A stretch of 39,588 bases of DNA from Chloroflexota bacterium (GCA_016875635.1 VGPD01000017.1:1-39588), one strand, 5' to 3'. Positions 30,487-38,516 are shown, counted from the first letter of the stretch. The notes: generated by a model not told the origin, from the letters alone. Program-made: numbers and translations.

Positions 30487-30735
30487 CTACGCGCCGCCCT
30501 CCACCACATCGCCCAGGGTCGCGTCGTCCACGCGGACGCCCTGCGACCGCGCCCATGCGAGCGCGCGCTCGACCTCGTCCGCTTCGCCCTCGAGGCCGAG
30601 GACGACCCAGCCGACGGACTTGTCCACGTCAGCCATGCGGATACTCGTGACCACCTTGAACTGATGGCCCAGCTGGTACACCAGCGGCTGCTTGATCGAC
30701 TCCGGGCCGAATGTCAGCCGGACATGCTTTTCCAT
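30487..30735 (-). CDS. NIL-domain protein
   Basis: The 82-residue protein is a stand-alone NIL domain, the ligand-binding unit first noted at the end of the methionine importer MetN. It has KHVRLTFGPESIKQPLVYQL, then FKVVTSIRMADVDKSVGWVV and LGLEGEADEVERALAWARSQ. NIL-ferredoxin proteins also act in a sulfide-dependent homocysteine route in methanogens. Position between the thrC-like gene and a sulfur carrier, under SAM control, supports a methionine-linked role, perhaps sensing or sulfur handling (inference). It ends VVEGGA, resembling the carrier tails. ATG 30735 follows GGAGG. Confidence 0.9.
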   Translation of the reverse strand: MEKHVRLTFGPESIKQPLVYQLGHQFKVVTSIRMADVDKSVGWVVLGLEGEADEVERALAWARSQGVRVDDATLGDVVEGGA

Positions 30736-30746
30736 CGCCGGCCTCC

Positions 30747-32000
30747 TTATGCCTTCGCGCCCACGAGCGCACCACGGCGCGCCCGCTGTGCAGCTTCGAA
30801 CGACTCGATCTTCGGGTCCACGTGCAACTGCTCCTCGAGCGCGTCCACGACCGCCTCCAGCGTCTTCAGACCGCCACCGGAGATGATCGCGACCGTCTCC
30901 TCGTCGCGACGGATGAAGCCAGAGGCGACCATCTTCTTCAGGCAGCCGATGGTCACCCCACCGGCGGTCTCAGCCCAGATGCCCTCGGTCTCGGCCAGCA
31001 GCTTGATGCCCTCGACGACTTCCTCGTCGGTGACCATCTCGGCGCCGCCGTTGGTCTCCTGCATCTGCTTCAGCGCGTAGTACCCGTCTGCCGGGTTCCC
31101 GATCGCCAGCGACTTCGCGATGGTGTTCGGCTTCTGGGGGACGAAATTCAGCGTCCCTTTCTCGAACGCCGTCGTAATCGGCGAGCACCCGGCGGCCTGC
31201 GCCCCGGACATCCGCGTCTTCGGGTCGTCGATGAGTCCCGCCTTGTGGAACTCCTGAAACGCCTTCCAGATCTTGGTGTACATCGAGCCTGAGGCCATCG
31301 GCGCGACGAGGTGGTCCGGTGTGCGCCAGCCGAGCTGTTCCGCGACCTCGAAGCCGATCGTGCGTGAGCCCTCCGCGTAATACGGCCGGACGTTGATGTT
31401 CACGAACGCCCACGGGTACTGCATCGACAGTTCGGTGCAGAGGCGGTTCACGTCGTCGTACGAGCCGCGCACCTTCACGACCGTCGGGTTGTAGATTCCG
31501 GAACCGACGACCTTCCCCTGCTCCAGGTCGTCCGGGATGAAGACGAAGCACTCCATCCCCGCCCCGGCCGCGTGTGCCGCGACCGAGTTCGCGAGGTTGC
31601 CGGTCGACGCGCAGGCGATCGCCTCGAATCCGAACTGGCGCGCCCGCGCAATCGCGACGGAGACCACGCGGTCCTTGAACGACCACGTCGGGTTCACGGT
31701 GTCGTTCTTGATCCACAACGTGTCGAGGCCGATCGCCTTCGCCAGGCGGTCGGCGCGCAGCAGCGGCGTGTAGCCGGTGCCGAGGTCGACCTTGTATTCA
31801 ACGTCGCACGGCAGGAACGGTGCGTACCGCCAGATCGTGGACGGCCCCCGGCCGATCGAGTCGCGGCTGACGGCCTCTCGGATGCCGTCGAGGTCGTACG
31901 AAACCTCGAGCGGGCCGAAGCAGAACTCGCAGGAGAAGATGGGGTCGAGGGGATACTCCCGGCCGCATTCGCGGCAGCGGAGCGCTTTGGCAAAGGACAT
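30747..32000 (-). CDS. thrC: Threonine synthase-like PLP enzyme under SAM-riboswitch control
   Basis: The 417-residue fold-type II PLP enzyme has an N-terminal zinc ribbon (Cys9, Cys12, Cys24, Cys27), then LGTGYTPLLRADRLAKAIGL and Lys109 in NDTVNPTWSFKDRVVS. Further motifs are CASTGNLANSVAAHAAGAGM, MASGSMYTKIWKAFQEFHKA, SGAQAAGCSPI and ISGGGLKTLEA. By sequence it is threonine synthase (O-phosphohomoserine to threonine). A SAM-I riboswitch precedes it and a NIL protein plus sulfur carrier follow it. Use of phosphohomoserine with carrier sulfur to make homocysteine is therefore an attractive alternative, not shown. ATG 32000 with GAGGAT about 8 bases upstream. Confidence 0.92.
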   Translation of the reverse strand: MSFAKALRCRECGREYPLDPIFSCEFCFGPLEVSYDLDGIREAVSRDSIGRGPSTIWRYAPFLPCDVEYKVDLGTGYTPLLRADRLAKAIGLDTLWIKNDTVNPTWSFKDRVVSVAIARARQFGFEAIACASTGNLANSVAAHAAGAGMECFVFIPDDLEQGKVVGSGIYNPTVVKVRGSYDDVNRLCTELSMQYPWAFVNINVRPYYAEGSRTIGFEVAEQLGWRTPDHLVAPMASGSMYTKIWKAFQEFHKAGLIDDPKTRMSGAQAAGCSPITTAFEKGTLNFVPQKPNTIAKSLAIGNPADGYYALKQMQETNGGAEMVTDEEVVEGIKLLAETEGIWAETAGGVTIGCLKKMVASGFIRRDEETVAIISGGGLKTLEAVVDALEEQLHVDPKIESFEAAQRARRGALVGAKA

Positions 32001-32041
32001 ATGACGGATCCTCGGTAGGCAGGTGCTGGTGGTGTTCGAGG

Positions 32042-32077
32042 AGCCCGAAGTCCGCGCGACTGACGCGGCCTCGGGCT
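32042..32077 (-). promoter_or_regulatory. Hairpin in the expression platform of the SAM-I riboswitch
   Basis: AGCCCGA/TCGGGCT arms (32042-32048 with 32071-32077) enclose a further CCGCG/CGCGG stem. It lies between the aptamer and the thrC ATG. It is a candidate regulatory or terminator stem, but no T-run follows, so control at the level of translation or through Rho is also possible. Confidence 0.5.
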
Positions 32078-32151
32078 AACGCATCACCATGCGGCCCAGG
32101 GAGGGTCGTTCCAGCGAGGGAGTCGAGTGTGTCATAGCTCCGGCGCCTTCC

Positions 32152-32271
32152 GTTCATCTTCCCGAAGGCCGTGTGCCGTCCGGGCCGGAATTCGCACCGT
32201 GTCCGCCCGGGCGAGGGGGGTCGGTTGCGGCGGGCTCGCAGGGCCGGTGCCCTCCACCGCTCTGGATGAAC
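32152..32271 (-). ncRNA. SAM-I (S-box) riboswitch
   Basis: The minus strand carries the conserved SAM-I core in order. P1 is a 7-bp helix, GTTCATC (32271-32265) with GATGAAC (32158-32152). The order then runs AGAGCGGTGGAGGG, CACCGGCCC, GCCCGCCGCAACC, CGGTGCGAATTCCGG and the closing GAAGATGAAC. The GGAGGG, GGCCC, GCAACC and GGTGCnAATTCC elements are the diagnostic ones. This class binds S-adenosylmethionine and normally turns methionine or sulfur genes off. Here it precedes thrC, NIL and a sulfur carrier. Confidence 0.92.
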
Positions 32272-32299
32272 CGCCGACCGTGGCCAGCGACTGGGATCG

Positions 32300-32329
32300 A
32301 GGCTAGGCGGCGGCTGTTCCCGCTGTCAA
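32300..32329 (-). promoter_or_regulatory. Promoter for the SAM riboswitch-thrC-NIL-carrier operon
   Basis: A perfect TTGACA (32329-32324), an 18-base spacer and TAGCCT (32305-32300) on the minus strand. The predicted start near 32293 lies about 20 bases before the aptamer, as expected for a riboswitch leader. Confidence 0.6.
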
Positions 32330-32372
32330 TGAGTACTGCGGACTATGCGCCGGAACCCGGCCAACAGGATCG

Positions 32373-33662
32373 TCAGCCCTGCTGCGTCGGCGCCGCCGTC
32401 AGCCGGCGAAGGACCTCGAAGTACTCCGGGAACGTCTTCGAAACACACTCCGGATTCGCGATGCGGATGCCGGACGCCCGCAGGCCGGTGACCGCGAAGC
32501 TCATCGCAATGCGGTGGTCGTCGTAGGTCTGGATCTCGGCGGGCTGGGGTGTACCCGGATAGATGGTCACAGAGTCCCAGTCGCTCTCAACGCGCAGGCC
32601 CATCCGCCGCAACTCGGTCGCAGCCGCCACAGGGCGGTCGCTCTCCTCATAGTGGGTCTGTGCGATCCCGCGCACCGTCGTCGGACCGTCCGCGAACGGG
32701 GCGATCGCCATGAGCGAGGTCGCCACATCACCCATCTGCGTGAAATCGGCGTCGACCCCGCGCAGACGGGCGGGGCCCCGCACCTCGATCGAGTCTTCGA
32801 CGATGCGCACCCGGCACCCCATACGCTCCAGCACCGCGAGGATGCCGAGGTCGCCCTGGGCCGACCGGCTCCCGAGTCGCGGCACGACCACGCGCCCGCC
32901 GGTCACCGCGGCTGCGGTGAAGAAGTACGACGCCGCCGAGGCGTCAGGCTCCACGGCGTACGCCCGCGCCTGATAACGCTGGCCGGAGGGGACACGGAAC
33001 CAGCGGTCGCCGTCCCGTTCCGCCTGCACACCGAACTCCGCCATCGTCGACAGCGTCATGGTCACGTACGGCGACGAGACGAGTTCTCCCTCGACTTCGA
33101 TCTCCACGTCCGCCGACGCGTGCGGCGCCGCCATCAGCAACGCGCTGAAGTACTGGCTGGAGATGTCTCCGCGCATGACCGCGCGGCCGCCGGCGATGCC
33201 TCGCGCATGGACCTCGACAGGCGGGCAACCATTGCCGTTCTGGGTTTCGACGTCCACACCAAGCTGCCGGAGGCCATCGATGAGCGGCTGGATCGGGCGC
33301 TTCCGCATCGCCTCTGACCCATCGACGATGAACGTCCCGTGGCCGAGGGCCACTGCGGCGGTGAGGAACCGGGCAGCGGTGCCCGCGTTCCCCACCATCA
33401 GCGTGGCGCCTGTGGAGGGGAACTGCCCATCGATCCCGGTGACCAGGAAGGTGTGCGCGTCATGGTCATCGATGCGGACGCCCATCGCTTCCAGCGCGGC
33501 GTGCATATACCGCGTGTCGTCGGAGGACAGCGCCTGCGTGATCTCGGAGCGCCCGTGCGCGAGGGCGGCGATCAGCAGAGCCCGGTTCGTGTAACTCTTC
33601 GACCCGGGCAACTCGACGACGGCGTCGAACGGCGCTGCGACTGGCTCGATCTCCACGACCAT
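32373..33662 (-). CDS. aroA: 3-phosphoshikimate 1-carboxyvinyltransferase (EPSP synthase)
   Basis: AroA makes EPSP in the shikimate pathway to aromatic amino acids and is the target of glyphosate. The 429-residue product has VELPGSKSYTNRALLIAALA (Lys22), the PEP-site loop VGNAGTAARFLTAAVALGHG, MRKRPIQPLIDGLRQLGVDV, SSQYFSALLMAAPH and the late YDDHRIAMSFAVTGLR. The loop reads GTAARFLTA, differing from the GTAMRPL of enterobacterial enzymes, so glyphosate response cannot be assumed. Start ATG 33662. No other aro gene is adjacent. Confidence 0.96.
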   Translation of the reverse strand: MVVEIEPVAAPFDAVVELPGSKSYTNRALLIAALAHGRSEITQALSSDDTRYMHAALEAMGVRIDDHDAHTFLVTGIDGQFPSTGATLMVGNAGTAARFLTAAVALGHGTFIVDGSEAMRKRPIQPLIDGLRQLGVDVETQNGNGCPPVEVHARGIAGGRAVMRGDISSQYFSALLMAAPHASADVEIEVEGELVSSPYVTMTLSTMAEFGVQAERDGDRWFRVPSGQRYQARAYAVEPDASAASYFFTAAAVTGGRVVVPRLGSRSAQGDLGILAVLERMGCRVRIVEDSIEVRGPARLRGVDADFTQMGDVATSLMAIAPFADGPTTVRGIAQTHYEESDRPVAAATELRRMGLRVESDWDSVTIYPGTPQPAEIQTYDDHRIAMSFAVTGLRASGIRIANPECVSKTFPEYFEVLRRLTAAPTQQG

Positions 33663-33745
33663 CGACGGGCTCCCACCTTCTGCCTCGACAGGCTACATCA
33701 CCGTGGTGGCAGGCTCCGCCCCGGGCCGATGGGTCTCGCCCATGG

Positions 33746-34210
33746 TCAACGACGCCTCACCAGACGCAGGCCACGCACGGGTGTCCACGACTCGATCACC
33801 AGCTCGTCGCCGTCGACCCGCGTGAGCACCACCTCGGAAATCTCGATCCGGAACAAGTGGGATTCGTCCGGAGACGTGTCCTCGCCGTTCACCGCGCGCC
33901 AGAGGGCGGCGTCGCGCACCTCCGTCGCACGACCGGCGATCTTCGCATCACCCTGCTGGAGTTCGAGGTCGACCGTCCCACTGTGGATCGCGACCCGAGG
34001 GTCGCGCTGGAGGCCACGCACCTTCACGGCGCGGTCCATGCTTCCGAGCCAGACGTCGCCATGGGCGAACCGCACCTCGGTGCCGCTGATGCGCGGGGAG
34101 CCGTCGCGCCGGAGCGTCGCCATGGTCTTGTGCTTGTGCGCGTCGAACACGGTCTGGACGCGACCGGCGAAATCCGGCACCTGAGCCTCGACCTCACTCC
34201 AGTGCGTCAC
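33746..34210 (-). CDS. PPOX-class flavin-fold protein (pyridoxamine 5'-phosphate oxidase-like)
   Basis: The 154-residue protein has the split beta-barrel pattern of PPOX or F420-binding proteins. It has a leading helix (VPDFAGRVQTVFDAHKHKTM) and TLRRDGSPRISGTEVRFAHG. The strand LGSMDRAVKVRGLQRDPRVA is characteristic, and the end is ISEVVLTRVDGDELVIESW. Cofactor (FMN, F420 or haem) cannot be told from sequence. The start is GTG 34210 with GGAGGG close upstream; longer frames overlap the neighbour. It overlaps the glutaredoxin-like gene by 17 bases, suggesting coupled translation. Confidence 0.88.
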   Translation of the reverse strand: MTHWSEVEAQVPDFAGRVQTVFDAHKHKTMATLRRDGSPRISGTEVRFAHGDVWLGSMDRAVKVRGLQRDPRVAIHSGTVDLELQQGDAKIAGRATEVRDAALWRAVNGEDTSPDESHLFRIEISEVVLTRVDGDELVIESWTPVRGLRLVRRR

Positions 34211-34499
34211 GGCGACCCTCCATTGATGCCCGCCGCAACCGCGCCCGGACGACCGCTGCCCGCACCGCCTCGACCTCCATCGGCGCCTGCGCGGCGATCT
34301 CGCCATCGACCTCGATGGCCGGTACCTCGAGGAGGTAGCGCCGCTCCAGATCAGGGTCACTCCCGATCTCGACTTCACGCAGCCGGAACGGGATCGAGCG
34401 GCGGAGCGCCAGCAGCAGATGCCGGGCTACCTGGCAAAGGTGGCAGTCCGTCCCGACATACAGGACGACCTCCACCTCGTCGGCGGGGCCCGAGGCCAC
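34194..34499 (-). CDS. Glutaredoxin-like protein (DUF836 type)
   Basis: The 101-residue thioredoxin-fold protein has the redox motif CHLC in VVLYVGTDCHLCQVARHLLL (Cys19/Cys22), a middle FRLREVEIGSDPDLERRYLL and the cis-proline strand LEVPAIEVDGEIAAQAP. It belongs to the short glutaredoxin-like DUF836 group. The start is GTG 34499, 3 bases after the lgt stop; a later GTG (VEVVLYV) is possible. It reads on into the PPOX-like gene. A thiol reductase role is likely; partners are unknown. Confidence 0.88.
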   Translation of the reverse strand: MASGPADEVEVVLYVGTDCHLCQVARHLLLALRRSIPFRLREVEIGSDPDLERRYLLEVPAIEVDGEIAAQAPMEVEAVRAAVVRARLRRASMEGRRDALE

Positions 34500-34502
34500 T
34501 CG

Positions 34503-35360
34503 CTACGCCTTGCGCACGCGCACGCGGCCCGGTGGCAGCGGCGGCGTCACGGGACGGCGCTCGCCTCGACGCCACAGCACGAGGCCGGTCGGGATCATCG
34601 CGAGCGCCCCGAACAGGGACACCATCTGCGGCCAAGTGATCTGGAAGATGAACGTCTCCGCTGAGTCCACGCGCAGGTAGGAGACGAAGAAGCGCATCAC
34701 CGCATACGACGCAAAGAAGAACGTGAACGTGACGCCGTGGCGATAGCGCAGGGGCCCCGCCTTCAGCCACAGCATCGCGCCAAGAATGACGACGTCGCCC
34801 AGCATTTCGTAGGTGGTGGCGGGATGGTGTGCCCCAACCAGCAGCGAGTGGGCAAACGCCGGCGAATCAGGGTCGGTGTAGATCACCCCCCAAGGGAGAC
34901 TCGTCGCCTTGGCCAGGTGCTCACCGTTGATCACGTCGCCGAGGCGCCCGATCGCCATACCGAGGATCAGACCGGCCCCCCCGATATCAAGGCCCAGCGG
35001 GATGTCGTAGTGCTTCCACCAGGCGAACAGCAGTGGCCCGGCCACCCCACCGATCACCGCGCCCCAGATGGAGATCCCGCCCTCGGTCAGCGCGAGAATC
35101 TGGAGCGGCGCCTCGCTGTAGAACGACCAATGTTCCGCAACGAACAACAACCGCGCCCCCATGATGCCGCTGGGGATACCGATCAAGGCGAGCGTGTATG
35201 CGTCATCTTCGTTGTACCCGTGACGGCGGCCCAGCCAGAGCGCGATCTGTACTCCCGCGAGGATCCCAACCGCTGTGAACAGCCCGTGCCACGTCAGCAT
35301 CAACCCGCCGATGGTCACGATGCGGGGGTCGAACGGGATTTCGATGGCGAGAACGGGCAC
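34503..35360 (-). CDS. lgt: Prolipoprotein diacylglyceryl transferase
   Basis: Lgt moves diacylglycerol from phosphatidylglycerol onto the lipobox cysteine of prelipoproteins. The 285-residue protein has about seven membrane helices and the family motifs LTWHGLFTAVGILAGV, LTEGGISIWGAVIGGVAGPL, the signature GMAIGRLGDVINGEHLAK and HHPATTYEML. A basic tail (GRVRVRKA) follows. The start is GTG 35360, 7 bases after GAGGAG; a GTG two codons upstream is too close. It lies next to an M23 protein that itself carries a lipobox, a likely substrate. Confidence 0.95.
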   Translation of the reverse strand: MPVLAIEIPFDPRIVTIGGLMLTWHGLFTAVGILAGVQIALWLGRRHGYNEDDAYTLALIGIPSGIMGARLLFVAEHWSFYSEAPLQILALTEGGISIWGAVIGGVAGPLLFAWWKHYDIPLGLDIGGAGLILGMAIGRLGDVINGEHLAKATSLPWGVIYTDPDSPAFAHSLLVGAHHPATTYEMLGDVVILGAMLWLKAGPLRYRHGVTFTFFFASYAVMRFFVSYLRVDSAETFIFQITWPQMVSLFGALAMIPTGLVLWRRGERRPVTPPLPPGRVRVRKA

Positions 35361-35410
35361 GGGCACGCTCCTCGGTCAGCAGTGGTATCTCTACGGTAGC
35401 GCCTGCCCGG

Positions 35411-36196
35411 CTAGCGAGGCGCAAAGAGCCGCTCGTACAGCGCGCGTACCGTCGCCGACGGCAGCCCGCTCCCGAGGAACGATTCGCCCACGCGCACTTC
35501 GAAGTGGAGGTGCAGTTCGGTGTTGGGCGCGGTAATCGACTCCGGTGTGCCGGACTCACCGACCCCGCCGAGTGCCGTCCCCGCCTTTACCGTGACACCG
35601 ACCTTGATTGCGGGGTCGATCGAATTCAGGTGGCAGTAGCGGGTGACCACGCCACCACCGTGGTCGACCCACACCTGCCGGCCCCGGTAGATATCGAGTG
35701 TGACCGGGTCGGAGAACCCCTGGGCCTTCGTCTTCGCGTCCAGTTCGGTGATCTGCTGCAGCGTGATCTCCGTGTAGTCGAGGTCGGCCCGGATCACCGT
35801 GCCCGCCGCAACAGCGATGATCGGTGTGCCGCGTTTCACCTCGGCGCACGCGAGGCCCGGGTAGAAGTCGAGGCCCTCGTGGAACCCGTTGCGGTAGGTG
35901 CGGGGCGCGTTCGGCATCAACTGGTCGCCCCGGGGCATGCAGGCGCCGGTGATCGGGTAGATAAAGCCGACCGGCCCCGGGGGCAGGGCCGCCGTGCCGG
36001 TCGCGATGACGGGCGGCGCAACTGTGGGTGTCGCGCTGGGCCGCGGCGTGCCCTCGGGCGCCGTCGCCGTCGGGATCGGGGTCGACGGCTTCTCATCGCC
36101 GCCGCACGCAAGCAACAGCAGTCCACCCGCCCCAAATGCGCCCCGCATGAGGAAGGTGCGCCGCGAGAGGGGCCGGTGCAGGATCGTGTCGTCCAT
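35411..36196 (-). CDS. Tat/lipobox-anchored M23 family peptidase-like protein
   Basis: The 261-residue protein has a twin-arginine signal (RPLSRRTFLMRGAFGAGG, residues 9-26) ending in a lipobox LLAC with Cys31. A Pro/Thr/Ala-rich linker (36-75) leads to an M23/LytM-like domain. Metal ligands are in FHEGLDFYPG (His106, Asp110) and in TELHLHFEVR (His229/His231), the HxxxD and HxH of LytM peptidases. These enzymes cut peptide cross-links in peptidoglycan. Its ATG overlaps the gatD stop (TAATG), linking it to peptidoglycan synthesis genes. Confidence 0.92.
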   Translation of the reverse strand: MDDTILHRPLSRRTFLMRGAFGAGGLLLLACGGDEKPSTPIPTATAPEGTPRPSATPTVAPPVIATGTAALPPGPVGFIYPITGACMPRGDQLMPNAPRTYRNGFHEGLDFYPGLACAEVKRGTPIIAVAAGTVIRADLDYTEITLQQITELDAKTKAQGFSDPVTLDIYRGRQVWVDHGGGVVTRYCHLNSIDPAIKVGVTVKAGTALGGVGESGTPESITAPNTELHLHFEVRVGESFLGSGLPSATVRALYERLFAPR

Positions 36197-36990
36197 TACT
36201 TCACCACCGGTTCGAACTTCGGCGACCGCCGCCGCGCGACCGCCGCCGAGGCGGCGTGGGCGCGCTCCGCGTACGGCGCAGGACGTGGCTCTATAAGTGC
36301 CTGGGACGATCCTTCGCCATAGCGGTGGCGGAGCGCCGCCGCGATCAGCCAGTCGAGGAGGGCCGGGTTCTTCGGCAGCAACGACCCGTGCAGATAGGTC
36401 CCGACGGCGTTCTGGAAGATCGCGCCCTCCGTACCATCCTCGCCGTTGTTGCCGCGGCCGTATTCCACCCGGGCGAACGGCCGGCCGCCCGGCCCGAGGT
36501 AGGTCCGGCCACCGTGGTTTTCGAAGCCCACGACTTCCCCGACGCCCTCGATCTCCACGTTCGCAAGGATGTCGCCGATGCAGCGCGCCGCGCCGGGTCC
36601 CGGGGCGATTGTGGTGACGTCAAACACACCGGCGCCCGGAAGCTCGGTCCCGGACGCGTCGCGGTACCAGCGACCGAACAGCTGGAACCCTCCGCACACG
36701 GCCAGCATCGCCGTGCCCGCCGCGGCCCACGCGCGCAGCACCGGGCCTCGCACCGCCAGTTCGTCCGCCACCCGCCGCTGCTCGCGGTCCTGGCCTCCAC
36801 CGATGAGGACGAGGTCGGCGTCCTCGGGCAACGGGTCGCCGAGGCTGACCGACTGCACCTCGACACCCACGCCGTGCTCCGCTGCGCGTGCCTCGAGCGC
36901 GATCAGGTTTCCGCGGTCGGCGTAGACGTTCATCACGTCGTCGTACAGCGTGACCACGCGGATCGTGCGCTCTGGTGGCGCCGGCGTCAT
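36196..36990 (-). CDS. gatD: Lipid II isoglutaminyl synthase, glutaminase subunit GatD
   Basis: GatD supplies ammonia to MurT, which amidates the glutamate of lipid II. The 264-residue class I amidotransferase has nucleophile Cys99 in MLAVCGGFQLFGRW and His201 in GTYLHGSLLPKNPALLDWLI. Other typical parts are VTLYDDVMNVYADRGNLIAL at the N-terminus and GFENHGGRTYLG. ATG 36990 overlaps the murT stop (ATGA). Length is normal for GatD. MurT/GatD occurs in monoderm bacteria, which supports the cell-envelope inference. Confidence 0.95.
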   Translation of the reverse strand: MTPAPPERTIRVVTLYDDVMNVYADRGNLIALEARAAEHGVGVEVQSVSLGDPLPEDADLVLIGGGQDREQRRVADELAVRGPVLRAWAAAGTAMLAVCGGFQLFGRWYRDASGTELPGAGVFDVTTIAPGPGAARCIGDILANVEIEGVGEVVGFENHGGRTYLGPGGRPFARVEYGRGNNGEDGTEGAIFQNAVGTYLHGSLLPKNPALLDWLIAAALRHRYGEGSSQALIEPRPAPYAERAHAASAAVARRRSPKFEPVVK

Positions 36991-38411
36991 CGCTCGGCCT
37001 TTTCCCAGTAGGCGCCCACGCCCGCCCGACGCGCGAGCGCCTCCCGCACATCGATCATCGCCGTGTACGTGGCGACCACGTCCAGTCGAGCCCCGGGCGG
37101 CATCCGGCGCAGTGCATCGTCCAGCGCCGCCTCTGTGTCCGGCACCACCGCCGCCGGGTCGACACCGGCGAGGTGCCAGCGCAATGCGAAGTCGTCCGCG
37201 CGACCACCTGAACACGTCACCGTCATCGGGCGCCCCGCCAGGACCTCGATGTCGGCATCGTAGATCCAGGAGACGTCCTGGCCGTCCTGCACGCCATCGT
37301 TGAGCATCGCGAGAAGGTGGATCGGTTCTCTTTCAGGTGACCCCGCGATCAGCGCGCGCAACAACTCGTTCAGGCCGGCGGGATTCTTCGCCAGTAGCAC
37401 GCGCACTGTGCGTCCTTCGACCTCGAACCGCTCCTGCCGACCGAACGCCGGACCCGCCTCGGCGAGGGCGCGCGCGATCGTCGTCGCCGGGACTCCCAGG
37501 GCGTATGAGGCGGCGGTCGCCGCCAGTGCGTTGTAGACGGAATAGAGTCCCGCCATCGGAATCTCGAGGGTCACCACGGCCCCGTCGATGTCAACCTCTA
37601 CACGCGATCCGTCCGGACTGAGCTTCACCCGCCGCGCTGAGACAAACGCGCGTGGACGCCGATCGCCGCATGAGGAGCATCGCCAGATGCCCACGTGCCC
37701 CATGTAGATCGCTTCGTACGCAAAGCGGCCGCCGCACCGGCAGAACCGCGCGTCGGAGGCATGCTCCGCCTCTGCCAGCCGCGCCTCTGGATCGTCGATG
37801 CCGAACATCAGGACCCGCGCGCGTGTGCCCGCCGCGAGCTGTGCGATCGACGGGTCGTCCGCATTCAGCACGAGCGTGCAGTCCGGACCCGCCGACGCGA
37901 GCATCCCACCCCACCCCTCGCCGACGGAGTCCACCTCGCCGTACCGGTCGAGTTGGTCGCGAAACAGGTTGAGGAATACCGCGACGCGCGGAGAGAGTCG
38001 CGAGAACAACCGCGCCAGCACCGCCTCGTCCACCTCGAAGACACCAACGCGCGAAGGCGCATCGGCAATCCGGCCGTCCGCTTCGGCGTCCTCCACGTAT
38101 GCGGCGACGAGACCTCGCTCCAGGTTGGACCCGGACGGGTTGGTGAGAGGCTGGACACCGTGCGCGCGGAAGATGGCCGCGATCAAGTGTGTCGTCGTTG
38201 TCTTGCCGTTTGTACCGGTGACCGTGACGACGCCCTGGCCGGCCTGCTGGGCCAATCGCTCAAGGAGGCGTGGTGCGAGCACTCCGGCCACGAGCCCTGG
38301 CAGCGCTGTGCCGCCGCCACGTCCCAGCTGTCGCGCAGCCGTCCCGGCCGCCCGGCCGAGGATCAGCGCGGCGCGCTCGCGGACAGAGGGCCTGGCTGTC
38401 GCAGCGACCAT
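36987..38411 (-). CDS. murT: Lipid II isoglutaminyl synthase, Mur ligase-like subunit MurT
   Basis: MurT uses ATP and GatD-derived ammonia to turn D-glutamate into D-isoglutamine in the stem peptide. The 474-residue protein has the P-loop VTVTGTNGKTTTTHLIAAIF (62-81), FLNLFRDQLDRYGEVDSV and LNADDPSIAQL. A zinc-ribbon insertion (CRCGG...CSSCG, near 215-240) is characteristic of MurT. The C-terminal DUF1727 part has LLAKNPAGLNELLRAL, MLNDGVQDGQDVSWIYDADI and TYTAMIDVREALARRAGV. The start chosen is ATG 38411 (MVAATARPSV). Its stop overlaps gatD. Confidence 0.96.
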   Translation of the reverse strand: MVAATARPSVRERAALILGRAAGTAARQLGRGGGTALPGLVAGVLAPRLLERLAQQAGQGVVTVTGTNGKTTTTHLIAAIFRAHGVQPLTNPSGSNLERGLVAAYVEDAEADGRIADAPSRVGVFEVDEAVLARLFSRLSPRVAVFLNLFRDQLDRYGEVDSVGEGWGGMLASAGPDCTLVLNADDPSIAQLAAGTRARVLMFGIDDPEARLAEAEHASDARFCRCGGRFAYEAIYMGHVGIWRCSSCGDRRPRAFVSARRVKLSPDGSRVEVDIDGAVVTLEIPMAGLYSVYNALAATAASYALGVPATTIARALAEAGPAFGRQERFEVEGRTVRVLLAKNPAGLNELLRALIAGSPEREPIHLLAMLNDGVQDGQDVSWIYDADIEVLAGRPMTVTCSGGRADDFALRWHLAGVDPAAVVPDTEAALDDALRRMPPGARLDVVATYTAMIDVREALARRAGVGAYWEKAER

Positions 38412-38487
38412 ATGTCTAGTGTCGCACGGTCCCGCGCGGAGGGCTCCCGGCCGGTGAGATCGAGGAGGCTCCCCACGCCTGGGCCGG

Positions 38488-38516
38488 ACTTCTGGCGCCC
38501 GGCTACTTCTGGCGCC
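38488..38516. repeat. Short tandem duplication at the end of the MBL gene
   Basis: ACTTCTGGCGCC occurs twice (38488-38499 and 38505-38516), a 17-base period spanning the MBL-fold stop codon. On the coding strand the repeat reads GGCGCCAGAAGT, so the last three codons are duplicated just past the stop. Likely replication slippage. Confidence 0.6.

Larger units (their letters stand above)
32001..32372. other. Intergenic region upstream of thrC (372 bp)
   Basis: The gap between aroA and thrC is fully used: a promoter (32300-32329), a SAM-I riboswitch (32152-32271) and, between aptamer and start codon, a strong hairpin (32042-32077). No gene is seen. Confidence 0.8.
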
